From assembly GCF_001187905.1 (NCBI RefSeq), contig NZ_LGIS01000017.1, positions 62,001-126,000 of the forward strand: 64,000 nucleotides of DNA, in the 5' to 3' direction. Below are positions 34,946 through 44,021 of this stretch, in pieces. This DNA is from Pantoea sp. RIT-PI-b (lineage in GTDB: Bacteria > Pseudomonadota > Gammaproteobacteria > Enterobacterales > Enterobacteriaceae). Position 1 is the first letter of the stretch. Each line of letters begins with the position of its first letter. The position numbers were made by a program, and so were the translations under genes. The notes beneath the pieces are model-generated. The model was not told where the DNA came from, did not search any database, and was given only the letters and a program-made list of their open reading frames with translations.

Positions 34946-35512
34946 ATGATGAAAAAGCTTATGAGCATTGCAGTCGTATCCGGCACGTTACTGTTTACCG
35001 CAGGCGCCTACGCCGCCATGGACAATGACGCTGTGATGGTTGGCGGCGCAGCGATGTATCCACAAAAAAACATCGTGGAAAATGCGCTGAACTCAAAAGA
35101 TCACACCACCCTGGTCGCTGCGGTAAAAGCCGCTGGCCTGGTAGAAACCCTTGAGGGCAAAGGCCCGTTTACCGTATTCGCGCCCACCAATGCCGCCTTC
35201 GCCAAACTGCCGGCGGGCACCGTTGATAATCTGTTGAAACCGGAAAACAAAGCCAAGCTGACCAGTATCCTCACCTACCATGTGGTGGCGGGCAAATTCG
35301 ACATGAAAGCGCTGGAGAAGAAAATTAAGCAAGGTGGTGGACATGCCGAACTGAAAACCGTAAACGGCCAGCCGCTGTGGATCATGAACAATGGTCCGCA
35401 CAACATTCAGCTGAAAGATGGTCAAGGCAATGTGGCGAATATCAGCACCTATGACGTCAATCAGAAAAATGGGGTGATTGATGTAGTTGATACCGTCTTG
35501 ATGCCTAAGTAA
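34946..35512 (+). CDS. Fasciclin (FAS1) domain periplasmic protein
   Basis: A 188-residue protein with a signal peptide (about residues 1-23, ending TAGAYAA) and one FAS1 domain. The family motifs are present: TLVAAVKAAGLVETLEGKGPF with TVFAPTNAAFAKLP (H1 box) and ILTYHVVAGKF, then NGVIDVVDTVLMPK (H2 box). FAS1 proteins take part in adhesion or surface interactions; the ligand is unknown. GAGG precedes the doubled ATG at 34946/34949. It is followed by an ECF sigma factor gene 42 bases away. Confidence 0.92.
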   Translation: MMKKLMSIAVVSGTLLFTAGAYAAMDNDAVMVGGAAMYPQKNIVENALNSKDHTTLVAAVKAAGLVETLEGKGPFTVFAPTNAAFAKLPAGTVDNLLKPENKAKLTSILTYHVVAGKFDMKALEKKIKQGGGHAELKTVNGQPLWIMNNGPHNIQLKDGQGNVANISTYDVNQKNGVIDVVDTVLMPK

Positions 35513-35554
35513 TTGTCTATACTCGCTTTAGGATTACAGTTTGGCGAGAACTCC

Positions 35555-36109
35555 ATGGATAACAGGCTGACAGAACAGCAAGTTAGATTGTTGCAGGCGG
35601 TCGCCAATGGCGATCGCCGTGCTTTTGAGCAACTGTATCGACTCACTTCGCCGCACCTTTTCGCCTTGGCCTTGCGCATGTTACATCAGCAAGGCTGGGC
35701 GGAAGAGGTGCTGCACGATTGTTATCTCACCATCTGGAACCGGGCAAACGCCTACGACGCAACTCTTAGCGCGCCGATGACATGGATGACGCACATTGTA
35801 CGTAATCGCTGCATTGACGGATTACGCAGCGGACAAGCACGCATGATGCAGGATGCTGAAACGTTTGACGATCGGCTGCTGGCAAACGCTGAACACGATG
35901 ACAATAACTGGCACGATGCGGCACAAGCCGATCGCCTGCGACACTGCATTGACCACCTGAGCAGCGAACAGCGGCAAAGTATCTCGCTGGCTTACTATCA
36001 GGGGATGTCCCACAGTGATATTGCCGCCTGGCTACAACAGCCGGTGGGCTCGGTAAAAAGCTGGATTCGCCGCGCGCTGGAGCATCTGCGGGAGTGTGTG
36101 GGCCTATGA
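35555..36109 (+). CDS. ECF-family RNA polymerase sigma factor (SigK-like)
   Basis: A 184-residue ECF sigma factor. Region 2 is seen as AFEQLYRLTSPHLFALAL, VLHDCYLTIWNRANAYD and PMTWMTHIVRNRCIDGLR, and region 4 as LSSEQRQSISLAYYQGMSHS with DIAAWLQQPVGSVKSWIRRA. No extra sensor domain is visible. The gene ends inside the start of the anti-sigma gene (ATGA overlap at 36106-36109), so both are made together. I use the ATG at 35555 (MDNRLTEQ); a TTG further up is unlikely. It probably drives expression of the upstream fasciclin gene. Confidence 0.9.
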   Translation: MDNRLTEQQVRLLQAVANGDRRAFEQLYRLTSPHLFALALRMLHQQGWAEEVLHDCYLTIWNRANAYDATLSAPMTWMTHIVRNRCIDGLRSGQARMMQDAETFDDRLLANAEHDDNNWHDAAQADRLRHCIDHLSSEQRQSISLAYYQGMSHSDIAAWLQQPVGSVKSWIRRALEHLRECVGL

Positions 36110-36753
36110 ACAATCAACAACAACGCGATGACGCGTTATCGGCGGAATATGCGCTGGGTACCTTAAGCGGCCTTGCACGTTTACGCTTTGCAACCCGGCT
36201 GCGCGCTGAGCCAACACTCGCGGCTAACGTCGCGCGCTGGCAAGCCATGCTGGCGGGGTTGGATAGCCAGCTTGGGCCCATCACACCGCCGGAAAAAGTG
36301 TGGAAAAAGATTGCGCTCAGCTTGCCAGAGAAAAGGGAGCAGCCACCTCAACGCCGCTATGTGGGCTGGATGTTGGCCGCCAGCATCGCGGCTATCGCTC
36401 TGATTGCTACCTTCTTGCTGCAGCCACCGACATTAACGCCATTAACCGTGTTAAGCGACGCGCAGCACCGTGAACAGTGGGTTGTCAGCGCTGACAGTAA
36501 GCTGGCACAGCTGAGCCTGACGCCGTTACATCCGGCAGCTTTAACCGCCAGTAACAGCCTCGAGCTGTGGTTAATTCCGGCCGGTAAAGCGCCGATTTCG
36601 CTGGGTTTACTGGATAGCCAAAATGCCACGGCAATCGCGCTGAAAAATCGCAATCTCGTGCGTTCCGACATGATTGCCATCAGCCTTGAGCCGCAGGGTG
36701 GCTCGCCAACCGGCCAGCCAACCGGTCCAGTGTTGTACAGCGGGCAGCTTTAG
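36106..36753 (+). CDS. RskA-like anti-sigma factor
   Basis: A 215-residue protein with a cytoplasmic N-terminal anti-sigma domain (SAEYALGTLSGLARLRFATR, RWQAMLAGLDSQL), a single membrane helix (about residues 83-104, WMLAASIAAIALIATFLL) and a periplasmic C-terminal domain (SLELWLIPAGKAPISLGLL) typical of RskA proteins. It should hold the adjacent ECF factor inactive at the membrane and release it on an external signal, probably by regulated proteolysis. The start overlaps the sigma stop by four bases. The ending GGSPTGQPTGPVLYSGQL is also seen in the family. Confidence 0.88.
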   Translation: MNNQQQRDDALSAEYALGTLSGLARLRFATRLRAEPTLAANVARWQAMLAGLDSQLGPITPPEKVWKKIALSLPEKREQPPQRRYVGWMLAASIAAIALIATFLLQPPTLTPLTVLSDAQHREQWVVSADSKLAQLSLTPLHPAALTASNSLELWLIPAGKAPISLGLLDSQNATAIALKNRNLVRSDMIAISLEPQGGSPTGQPTGPVLYSGQL

Positions 36754-36760
36754 CATAAAA

Positions 36761-36784
36761 AAGGCCGTTCAGATGAACGGCCTT
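36761..36784 (-). terminator. Terminator of fumC
   Basis: AAGGCCGTTC (36761-36770) and GAACGGCCTT (36775-36784) form a perfect 10-bp stem with a 4-base loop. On the minus strand a T-run (complement of the A-run at 36757-36762) follows, so it terminates fumC; it also lies just after the anti-sigma gene. Confidence 0.85.
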
Positions 36785-36803
36785 CATAACAGTTAGCGGC
36801 AGA

Positions 36804-38201
36804 TTACGGCTTCATGCTGCCAACCATCTCCTGCGGACGTACCCACTCGTCGAACTGCTCTTCAGTGAGATAACCCAATTTCAGCGCCGAGCCTTTCAGC
36901 GTCAGGCCCTCTTTATGGGCTTTCTTGGCGATTTCCGCCGCTTTGTCGTAACCGATATGGGTGTTGAGCGCGGTAACCAGCATCAGCGACTCGTTCAGCA
37001 ACTGATCGATACGCTCGCGCACCGGCTCAATACCCATCGCGCAGTGGTGATTGAAGCTGTCCATACCGTCGGCCAGCAGGCGCACCGATTGCAGGAAGTT
37101 GTGGATCACCATCGGACGGAACACGTTGAGCTCAAAGTTGCCGGACGCACCGCCAATGTTCACCGCCACATCGTTACCCATCACCTGGCAACACAGCATG
37201 GTGAGCGCTTCGCACTGCGTCGGGTTCACTTTGCCGGGCATGATCGAGCTGCCTGGCTCGTTTTCCGGGATCGCCAGTTCACCAATGCCGCAACGTGGAC
37301 CAGAGGCCAGCCAGCGCACGTCATTGGCAATTTTCATCAGCGAGGCCGCCAGGCCTTTTAGCGCGCCGTGCGCATGCACCAGTGCATCGCAGGTTGCCAG
37401 CGCTTCAAACTTGTTTGGTGCGGTTACAAACGGCTGTTTGGTCAGATCGGCCAGCGCTTTTGCCACGCGCACCGCGTACTCCGGATGGGTGTTCAGGCCG
37501 GTGCCGACCGCGGTACCGCCCAGCGCCAATTCCGCCACGTGCGGAATGCTGTTTTCGATGTGCTTAAGATTGTGTTCCAGCATCGCCACCCAGCCGGAGA
37601 TCTCCTGACCGAGCGTCAGCGGTGTCGCATCCTGCAGATGGGTACGACCAATCTTAACGATATCTTTGAACGCGTCGGATTTCTCACTCAGCGTCTTTTT
37701 CAACACGTGAATCTGCGGAATCAGCTGCTCCCGCACGGCAATGACCGCGGCGACGTGCATGGCGGTGGGGAACACATCATTGGAGCTTTGGCTTTTATTC
37801 ACGTCATCATTCGGATGCACCAGACGCGACATGCCACGCTCGCCGCCGAGAATTTCACTGGCACGGTTGGCCAGCACTTCGTTCATGTTCATGTTGGTTT
37901 GCGTGCCGGAGCCGGTCTGCCAAATCGCCAGCGGGAATTCATCGCTGTGCTTATCAGCCAGCACTTCGTCGGCGGCTTTGAGAATCGCCTGAGCACGATC
38001 GGCCGGTAACAAGCCGAGATCCTGGTTAACCTGCGCGGCGGCGCGCTTGGTCAGCGCCAGCGCGTGTACCAATGCCACCGGCATTTTCTCGGTTGAGATT
38101 TTGAAATGTTCCAGCGAACGCTGGGTTTGTGCGCCCCACAACTTATCTGCCGGTACTTCGATCGGTCCCATTGAGTCTTTTTCAATGCGATTGGCTGCCA
38201 T
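36804..38201 (-). CDS. fumC: FumC, class II fumarate hydratase
   Basis: A 465-residue iron-independent fumarase of the TCA cycle. The signature [19 protein letters not shown] is present, as is the catalytic [13 protein letters not shown] and the [14 protein letters not shown] block. Length and sequence match E. coli FumC. GGAGAC precedes the ATG. In E. coli fumA lies between fumC and manA; here fumC is directly divergent from manA, so fumA is missing from this locus. Confidence 0.97.
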   Translation of the reverse strand: MAANRIEKDSMGPIEVPADKLWGAQTQRSLEHFKISTEKMPVALVHALALTKRAAAQVNQDLGLLPADRAQAILKAADEVLADKHSDEFPLAIWQTGSGTQTNMNMNEVLANRASEILGGERGMSRLVHPNDDVNKSQSSNDVFPTAMHVAAVIAVREQLIPQIHVLKKTLSEKSDAFKDIVKIGRTHLQDATPLTLGQEISGWVAMLEHNLKHIENSIPHVAELALGGTAVGTGLNTHPEYAVRVAKALADLTKQPFVTAPNKFEALATCDALVHAHGALKGLAASLMKIANDVRWLASGPRCGIGELAIPENEPGSSIMPGKVNPTQCEALTMLCCQVMGNDVAVNIGGASGNFELNVFRPMVIHNFLQSVRLLADGMDSFNHHCAMGIEPVRERIDQLLNESLMLVTALNTHIGYDKAAEIAKKAHKEGLTLKGSALKLGYLTEEQFDEWVRPQEMVGSMKP

Positions 38202-38398
38202 GACTACGTCTCCTTAGCTCAGATTTTGAGGTTTCCGCTCTAAACGCCTTCCCGCGACGCCGTTGAGCGAGCAAGATTGTCACATACAAGAATTTAACAT
38301 TATGCGAGCCTATCGCGTTTATTGCACTTGTTCGTGTATTTTCTATGGCACTTTCTGCTTTAATACGCTTATTTACTTACGGTTATTAAGGGTAAACG

Positions 38399-39574
38399 AT
38401 GCAAAAATTGAACAATTCGCTGCAAAATTACGCTTGGGGCAGCAAAACTGCGCTGACCGAACTTTACGGCATCGAAAATCCGCAGGGGTTGCCGATGGCC
38501 GAGCTGTGGATGGGCGCGCACCCAAAAAGTCCTTCCACCGTTGACGTAAACGGTGAAGCGCGTTCGCTGCGCGATGTGATCGATGCAGATAAAGTGGCCA
38601 CGCTGGGCAAAGCCGTCGCTGAACGTTTTGGCGAGCTGCCGTTCCTGTTTAAAGTGCTGTGCGCCGAACAGCCGCTGTCGATTCAGGTGCATCCAAGTAA
38701 AGCCGCCGCCGAGCAGGGCTTTGCGCGAGAAAATGCCGCCGGCATTCCACTGAGCGCCGCCGAACGTAACTATAAAGATGCCAATCATAAGCCGGAGCTG
38801 GTGTATGCATTGACGCCCTTCCAGGCGATGAACGGTTTCCGCGAGCTGCATGAGATTGTCTCGCTGCTGGAACCGGTCGCTGGCGCGCATCCGCAAATCG
38901 CCCACTTCCTGGAGAATGCCAACGAAGCCAATCTGGCAAAACTGTTCGCCACCCTGCTGTCGTTGAAAGATGAGGCTAAATCACGCGCCATTGGCGTGTT
39001 GAAATCGGCGCTCAATTCTCGTGAAGGCGAGCCGTGGCAAACCATCAAATCCATTGCCGCCGATTATCCCGATGACAGCGGCCTGTTTTCCCCACTGCTG
39101 CTGAATGTGATCACGCTGCAGCCGGGCGAAGCGATGTTCCTGTTCGCCGAAACGCCGCACGCCTATTTAAAAGGCGTGGCGCTGGAAGTGATGGCGAACT
39201 CCGATAACGTGCTACGCGCCGGTCTGACGCCGAAGTTTATCGATATCCCGGAACTGCTGGCTAACCTGAAATTCCACGCAAAACCGGCGGCGACGCTGCT
39301 GACGCAACCGCAGCGCGACGGCGAAACGCTGAACTTCCCGATTCCAGTGGAGGATTTTGCCTTCGCTATCCATGCGCTCTCAGCTGCGCCGCAGGCCCTG
39401 GCGCAAAACAGCGCTGCCCTGCTGTTCTGTATCGAAGGCCAGGCGGTGATTGAGAAGTCTGGTCAACAGCTGGTGCTGAAGCCGGGTGAATCCTGTTTTG
39501 TCGCCGCCAACGAGTCACCGGTGAGCGCAGCAGGTACCGGACGACTGGCGCGCGTGTTTAATACGCTGGACTGA
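38399..39574 (+). CDS. manA: ManA, mannose-6-phosphate isomerase
   Basis: A 391-residue zinc enzyme that interconverts mannose-6-phosphate and fructose-6-phosphate. Visible are the N terminus MQKLNNSLQNYAWGSKTALT, FLFKVLCAEQPLSIQVHPSK (zinc-ligand region), DANHKPELVYALTPFQAM and ETPHAYLKGVALEVMANSDN. AAGGG precedes the ATG at 38399. A good hairpin terminator follows at 39625-39645. The 197 bases to divergent fumC must hold both promoters; I see no strong operator there. Confidence 0.96.
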   Translation: MQKLNNSLQNYAWGSKTALTELYGIENPQGLPMAELWMGAHPKSPSTVDVNGEARSLRDVIDADKVATLGKAVAERFGELPFLFKVLCAEQPLSIQVHPSKAAAEQGFARENAAGIPLSAAERNYKDANHKPELVYALTPFQAMNGFRELHEIVSLLEPVAGAHPQIAHFLENANEANLAKLFATLLSLKDEAKSRAIGVLKSALNSREGEPWQTIKSIAADYPDDSGLFSPLLLNVITLQPGEAMFLFAETPHAYLKGVALEVMANSDNVLRAGLTPKFIDIPELLANLKFHAKPAATLLTQPQRDGETLNFPIPVEDFAFAIHALSAAPQALAQNSAALLFCIEGQAVIEKSGQQLVLKPGESCFVAANESPVSAAGTGRLARVFNTLD

Positions 39575-39624
39575 TCCGGCTGACGCTTGCAGCATTAACT
39601 GCTATTCTTTCAAACTATTAATTT

Positions 39625-39645
39625 AAAACGCCTGCGGGCGTTTTT
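39625..39645 (+). terminator. Terminator after manA
   Basis: AAAACGCC (39625-39632) pairs with GGCGTTTT (39637-39644) around TGCG, ending in five T. Confidence 0.85.
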
Positions 39646-39704
39646 CTTCACCCGTCGCGCACCGACCAGCGGCGTGCGGACGCAAGGATAAGGACGACAC
39701 AGCG

Positions 39705-41204
39705 ATGAAAAAGACCAAGGTTGCCGTAGGTGTGATTGTGGCGCTCGGCGTGATTTGGACTGGTGCTTCATGGTTTACCGGTAAACAACTGGAAAGCCAC
39801 ATGGATGAGATGTTGCAGAATGCCAATGCGCAGCTGAATGCTTACGCGCCCAATAGCCGTTTGACGCTGAGCTATCAGGATTATCAGCGTGGCGTGTTCA
39901 GCAGCAAGACCAAACTGGTGGTGCAGGCCAGCTCGCAAACCAATGACAATCCGCTGTTGAAGCCTGGTCAAAGCATCGTGCTGAACGAGACCATCGATCA
40001 CGGTCCTTTCCCGTTCGCCCAGCTGAAACGTGGCAGCCTGATCCCAAGTATGGCATCAGTGCATACCGAACTGGAAAACACCGATGCGGTGAAGAAACTG
40101 TTTGAATTGACCAATGGAAAATCGCTGGTTAATGCCGATACGCGCGTGGGCTACAGTGGCGCGACCGATACCGATCTCACGCTGCTGGCGGTGGATTACA
40201 ACAATGCGCAAACGGGCGATCGTCTGGCGACCAACGGCGGTTCGCTGAATATCAGCGCCGATAGCAAAGGCGATAAGGTTAGCCTGGACGGCGACTTCTC
40301 CAGCATCGCGGTGACCAGTAAAAATCAGGTCGCCATGCCGGTGCTGTTCACCTTGAATGGCCTGAAACTCAGCGGCGATACGCATCTCAGCCCGGAAGGC
40401 GTGCGCGTTGGCGATCAATCCATCTCTCTGGATAAGCTGAATGCCAGCATCAACGGCCAGGAAGGTCTCTCGCTGGAGAAGCTGAAAACCACCTCTTCCT
40501 TTGATAATAAAGAGGGCAAGATTGGCGGCAAGCTGGACGTGAACGTTGACAACATCACCCTGCAGAAGCAGCCATTTGGTGAAGCCAAACTGGCGATGAC
40601 CTTCGCGCAATTCGATGCGCAGGCAGTGAAAGCCTTCTCCGACACCTACAACGCCCAGATGCAAGATCTGCTAAGCCAGCCGGGCGTAGCGGAAGATCCG
40701 ATTCGCTATCAGGCCAGCGTGCAAACCATCCTGCGTAACAACCTGCCAACGCTGTTAAAAGGCTCGCCAACCTTAAGCATTGCGCCGCTGAGCTGGAAAA
40801 ATGACAAGGGCGAGAGCAGCTTCAATCTGAACCTGGGCTTTAACGATCCGGCCACCGTGACCGGTGAAGCGCAGAGTTTGGGTGCCGCGGTAGATCGCGT
40901 GTTGAAAAACCTCGACGGTAAACTGACCATCAATATGCCGATGGCCACGGAAACCATGCGTCATGTCGGTCTGGCGGAGGGATATCAGGGCGATGATGCG
41001 CAGAAGCTGGCGGATCAGCAGGTAAAAGGCTTAGCCGCGATGGGCCAGATGTTCCGTCTGACACAGCAGCAGGATGACAACATCGTCACCAGTCTGCAAT
41101 ACGGCAACGGTCAGGTCACCATGAATGGCGACAAGATGACGTTGGAGCAGTTCTTGTCACGCTATATGCTGGGTGCGCCAACCAGCGAAGGTATGCCGGA
41201 GTAA
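39705..41204 (+). CDS. ydgA: YdgA, DUF945 family protein
   Basis: A 499-residue protein with an N-terminal hydrophobic segment (KTKVAVGVIVALGVIWTGAS) and a long repeated beta-rich body typical of the DUF945/YdgA family (IDHGPFPFAQLKRGSLIPSM; KLKTTSSFDNKEGKIGGKLDV). The segment may be an anchor or an uncleaved signal. In E. coli ydgA likewise follows manA. The function is not established. AAGGATAAGGA lies 13-21 bases before the ATG. Confidence 0.9.
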   Translation: MKKTKVAVGVIVALGVIWTGASWFTGKQLESHMDEMLQNANAQLNAYAPNSRLTLSYQDYQRGVFSSKTKLVVQASSQTNDNPLLKPGQSIVLNETIDHGPFPFAQLKRGSLIPSMASVHTELENTDAVKKLFELTNGKSLVNADTRVGYSGATDTDLTLLAVDYNNAQTGDRLATNGGSLNISADSKGDKVSLDGDFSSIAVTSKNQVAMPVLFTLNGLKLSGDTHLSPEGVRVGDQSISLDKLNASINGQEGLSLEKLKTTSSFDNKEGKIGGKLDVNVDNITLQKQPFGEAKLAMTFAQFDAQAVKAFSDTYNAQMQDLLSQPGVAEDPIRYQASVQTILRNNLPTLLKGSPTLSIAPLSWKNDKGESSFNLNLGFNDPATVTGEAQSLGAAVDRVLKNLDGKLTINMPMATETMRHVGLAEGYQGDDAQKLADQQVKGLAAMGQMFRLTQQQDDNIVTSLQYGNGQVTMNGDKMTLEQFLSRYMLGAPTSEGMPE

Positions 41205-41212
41205 TCTCTTGT

Positions 41213-41232
41213 GGGCGGCCGCCTGGCCGCCC
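41213..41232. terminator. Hairpin between convergent ydgA and malI
   Basis: GGGCGGCC (41213-41220) and GGCCGCCC (41225-41232) make an 8-bp GC stem with loop GCCT between the two converging genes. Neither strand has a clear T-run. Confidence 0.6.
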
Positions 41233-42261
41233 TTACGCTTCCCCGCGCATCAATTGCGGCGGTACGATCAAACTCTGAATTTCCGCCTCTGGCTGCAGCA
41301 GCCTTTGCAACATTCTCTCCGCTGCACGACGCCCCACATCCCGCGCTTCGCTACTGACAAAAGTCATGGTGGGATCGTGTAATTCGCGCTGCGGATCGTC
41401 GTTGAAGCCCACCAGCGCCAGCTGCTGGGTGTAATAACTGTCTACTGCGCCTTCGCCAAAGGTTCGCCCACAGCGTAACGCCCCGAAGTAACAGCCGAGC
41501 GCGGTGCTGCCGTTATGCGCCAGAATTGCGGTGATGCCGGGATGCTGGCGCAGCAATGCCAGCGTCAGCGCCGACACGCTTTGCTGGCGATCGTCGCACT
41601 CAATGATCCAGTCGGATCGAAACGGCAAGCCATATTGCAGCAAGGTAGCGCAATAGCCGCCAATCCGCTCCGCTCGCGTCAGTGACGATCCTAATCCGCC
41701 CATCCAGGCGATACGCTGATGGCCCTGCCGAATCAGATATTCGGTGGCGATGCGTGCCGCCTGGCTGTTGTCGGGACGTAACGAATCGACATTGTCCAAA
41801 CTGCTGGCGCGCGCGGCGCAGACTAAGGCGATGTTCTGCTCTTGCGCTAACGGTACCAGCGTTTCCGCCTGCGCCACCGCGCCGCCCAGCACAATGCCCT
41901 CCGCGCCCTGCGCCACCAGCGTGTCAAAACAGCGTTTAAGATGTTGTCCATGCTGACCGCTTTGTGTCAGCACCAGCACTTTGCCCTGCTGCTCCAGTAT
42001 TTCGCTGAGTCCGGCGGTCATTGCGGCATAAAAGGGCTGGCTAAGATCGCGCACAATCAAGCCGATGACGCCACTTTCTCCGCCGCGCAAGATGGATGCA
42101 GAGCGATTTCGTACATAGCCCAGTTGCTCAATCGCTTGATTGACGCGTGTGGCGGTGGCGGGCGAGATGCGCCCTTTTCCTGATAACACCAACGACACGG
42201 TAGAGACCGAAACCCCGGCGACCAATGCCACATCATGAATAGTGGTTTTCTGCTGGGACAT
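41233..42261 (-). CDS. malI: MalI, LacI-family repressor of malXY
   Basis: A 342-residue LacI/GalR repressor: helix-turn-helix TTIHDVALVAGVSVSTVSLV and hinge KGRISPATATRV, followed by a periplasmic-binding-protein-like sensor domain (SESGVIGLIVRDLSQPFYAAM-type block, LALVGFNDDPQRELHDP near the end). It lies divergent from malXY as in E. coli, where MalI represses both units through palindromes of the type ATAAAACGTTTTAT. Two such sites are present in the gap (42294-42388). The inducer is unknown. Confidence 0.93.
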   Translation of the reverse strand: MSQQKTTIHDVALVAGVSVSTVSLVLSGKGRISPATATRVNQAIEQLGYVRNRSASILRGGESGVIGLIVRDLSQPFYAAMTAGLSEILEQQGKVLVLTQSGQHGQHLKRCFDTLVAQGAEGIVLGGAVAQAETLVPLAQEQNIALVCAARASSLDNVDSLRPDNSQAARIATEYLIRQGHQRIAWMGGLGSSLTRAERIGGYCATLLQYGLPFRSDWIIECDDRQQSVSALTLALLRQHPGITAILAHNGSTALGCYFGALRCGRTFGEGAVDSYYTQQLALVGFNDDPQRELHDPTMTFVSSEARDVGRRAAERMLQRLLQPEAEIQSLIVPPQLMRGEA

Positions 42262-42293
42262 AGTGTTCCGTTACCGACGAGCAAAAACAAAGA

Positions 42294-42388
42294 GATAAAA
42301 CGTTACACTGATTTCATCAAAAATAAAGTCTGCAATTAGTCACTCTTTGTGATTATAGCCACAAAAATAAGTGGTAAAACGTTTTATC
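42294..42388. promoter_or_regulatory. MalI operators and CRP-like site between malI and malX
   Basis: GATAAAACGTTACA at 42294-42307 is close to malI, and GGTAAAACGTTTTATC at 42373-42388 (12-bp perfect palindrome inside) is close to malX; both match the E. coli MalI sites. Between them TGTGA-TTATAG-CCACA at 42348-42363 resembles a CRP site with one mismatch. This fits the malI-malXY control known from E. coli. Confidence 0.8.
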
Positions 42389-42434
42389 ATCCTTGACCCC
42401 ATTGAAGCCTTTCACTTTTTTGCCAGGAGATCCT

Positions 42435-44021
42435 ATGTCCGCCACCCGCCCGAAAATGTCACTTTGGGAGTTTTTCCAAAGTCTGGGTAAAACCTTTATG
42501 TTGCCCGTTGCGCTGCTGTCGTTTTGCGGCATTTTGCTGGGAATCGGCAGTTCGCTCAGCAGCCACGACGTCCTGACGCTGATTCCTCTGCTCGATCAGC
42601 CTTTCCTGCAATACCTGTTTATCTGGCTGGCGAAAATCGGGTCATTTGCTTTCAGCTATCTGCCGGTAATGTTTGCGATTGCCATTCCACTCGGTATGGC
42701 GCGCGAGAATAAAGGCGTAGCGGCGTTTGCCGGTTTTGTCGGTTATGCGGTGCTGAACCTGAGTATCAACTTCTGGCTCAATATCAATGGCATTCTGCCG
42801 ACCACCGATGCGGCGGTGCTGAAAGCCAACAACGTGCAAAACATCCTCGGCATTCAATCGATTGACACCGGGATTCTCGGCGCGGTGATCGTCGGCGTCG
42901 TGGTGTTCTGGCTGCACGAGCGTTTCCACAACATTCGCCTACCGGATGCGCTAGCCTTCTTCGGCGGTACGCGTTTTGTGCCGATCGTTACGGCAATGGC
43001 AATGGGCGTGCTGGGCTTAGTGGTTCCGCTGATTTGGCCTTTCTTCGCTCGCGCGATTACCGGTCTTGGCTGGATAATCAACAGCGCCGGTGAATTTGGC
43101 CCGATGATCTTCGGTACCGGTGAACGTTTGCTGCTGCCGTTTGGTTTACAGCACATTCTGGTGGCGATCATTCGCTTCACCGATGCCGGCGGCACGCTGG
43201 ATGTGTGCGGGAAAAACGTCAGCGGCGCGTTAACCATTTTCCAGGCGCAGCTGGCCTGTGCGGATACGCACGGCTTTGCCGAGAGCGCCACGCGTTTCCT
43301 GTCGCAGGGTAAAATGCCGGCCTTCCTCGGTGGTTTGCCCGGTGCGGCTTTAGCCATGTATCACTGCGCCCGTCCGGAAAATCGTCATAAAATTAAAGGG
43401 CTGCTGATTTCTGGCGTGGTGGCCTGCGTAGTAGGCGGCACCACTGAACCGCTGGAGTTCCTGTTCCTGTTCGTCGCGCCGGTGCTGTATCTCATCCACG
43501 CGCTGTTGACCGGTTTAGGCTTTACCGTGATGGCGATGCTTGGCGTCACCATCGGTAACACCGACGGCAACGTCATCGACTTCTTCGTGTTCGGCGTACT
43601 GCACGGCCTCTCGACCAAATGGTACTGGGTGCCGGTGATTGCTGCAGTGTGGTTCGTGGGCTATTACGCCATCTTCCGCTTTGCTATCAGTCACTTCAAT
43701 ATCAAAACGCCGGGCCGCGAAATCGAGACCAACAGCGTGGCTCAGCAGGTCAGCCGTGCCAGCGTGGGGAAATCAGGCTTTAATACGCCAGCAATTCTGT
43801 CGGCACTGGGCGGCGTTGAAAACATCGCTTCGCTGGATAACTGCCTGACGCGTCTGCGTATTACCGTGGTCGATATGAGCAAGGTGGATGATGCGACACT
43901 GAAAGCCAACGGCGCGATTGGCGTGGTCCATGTCAATGCCACCAATCTGCAAGTGGTGATGGGGCCGCAGGTACAGTCGGTGAAAGATGAGATGGCGCAC
44001 CTGATGAGCGCAACGGTGTAA
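42435..44021 (+). CDS. malX: MalX, glucose/maltose-type PTS IIBC component
   Basis: A 528-residue sugar phosphotransferase permease: an IIC domain of about 400 residues with the GITEPIEF-equivalent block GGTTEPLEFLFLFVAPVLY, and a C-terminal IIB domain with the phosphorylated cysteine in SLDNCLTRLRITVVD. The E. coli homologue carries glucose and maltose by facilitated transport, but its natural substrate is unclear. I start at the ATG at 42435 with AGGAGATCC upstream. The TAA shares a base with the malY ATG. Confidence 0.93.
   Translation: MSATRPKMSLWEFFQSLGKTFMLPVALLSFCGILLGIGSSLSSHDVLTLIPLLDQPFLQYLFIWLAKIGSFAFSYLPVMFAIAIPLGMARENKGVAAFAGFVGYAVLNLSINFWLNINGILPTTDAAVLKANNVQNILGIQSIDTGILGAVIVGVVVFWLHERFHNIRLPDALAFFGGTRFVPIVTAMAMGVLGLVVPLIWPFFARAITGLGWIINSAGEFGPMIFGTGERLLLPFGLQHILVAIIRFTDAGGTLDVCGKNVSGALTIFQAQLACADTHGFAESATRFLSQGKMPAFLGGLPGAALAMYHCARPENRHKIKGLLISGVVACVVGGTTEPLEFLFLFVAPVLYLIHALLTGLGFTVMAMLGVTIGNTDGNVIDFFVFGVLHGLSTKWYWVPVIAAVWFVGYYAIFRFAISHFNIKTPGREIETNSVAQQVSRASVGKSGFNTPAILSALGGVENIASLDNCLTRLRITVVDMSKVDDATLKANGAIGVVHVNATNLQVVMGPQVQSVKDEMAHLMSATV

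Noticed and set aside
38263..38544. A 93-codon frame over the manA start
   Set aside because: No ribosome site, and it conflicts with manA, which matches its family from the first residue.
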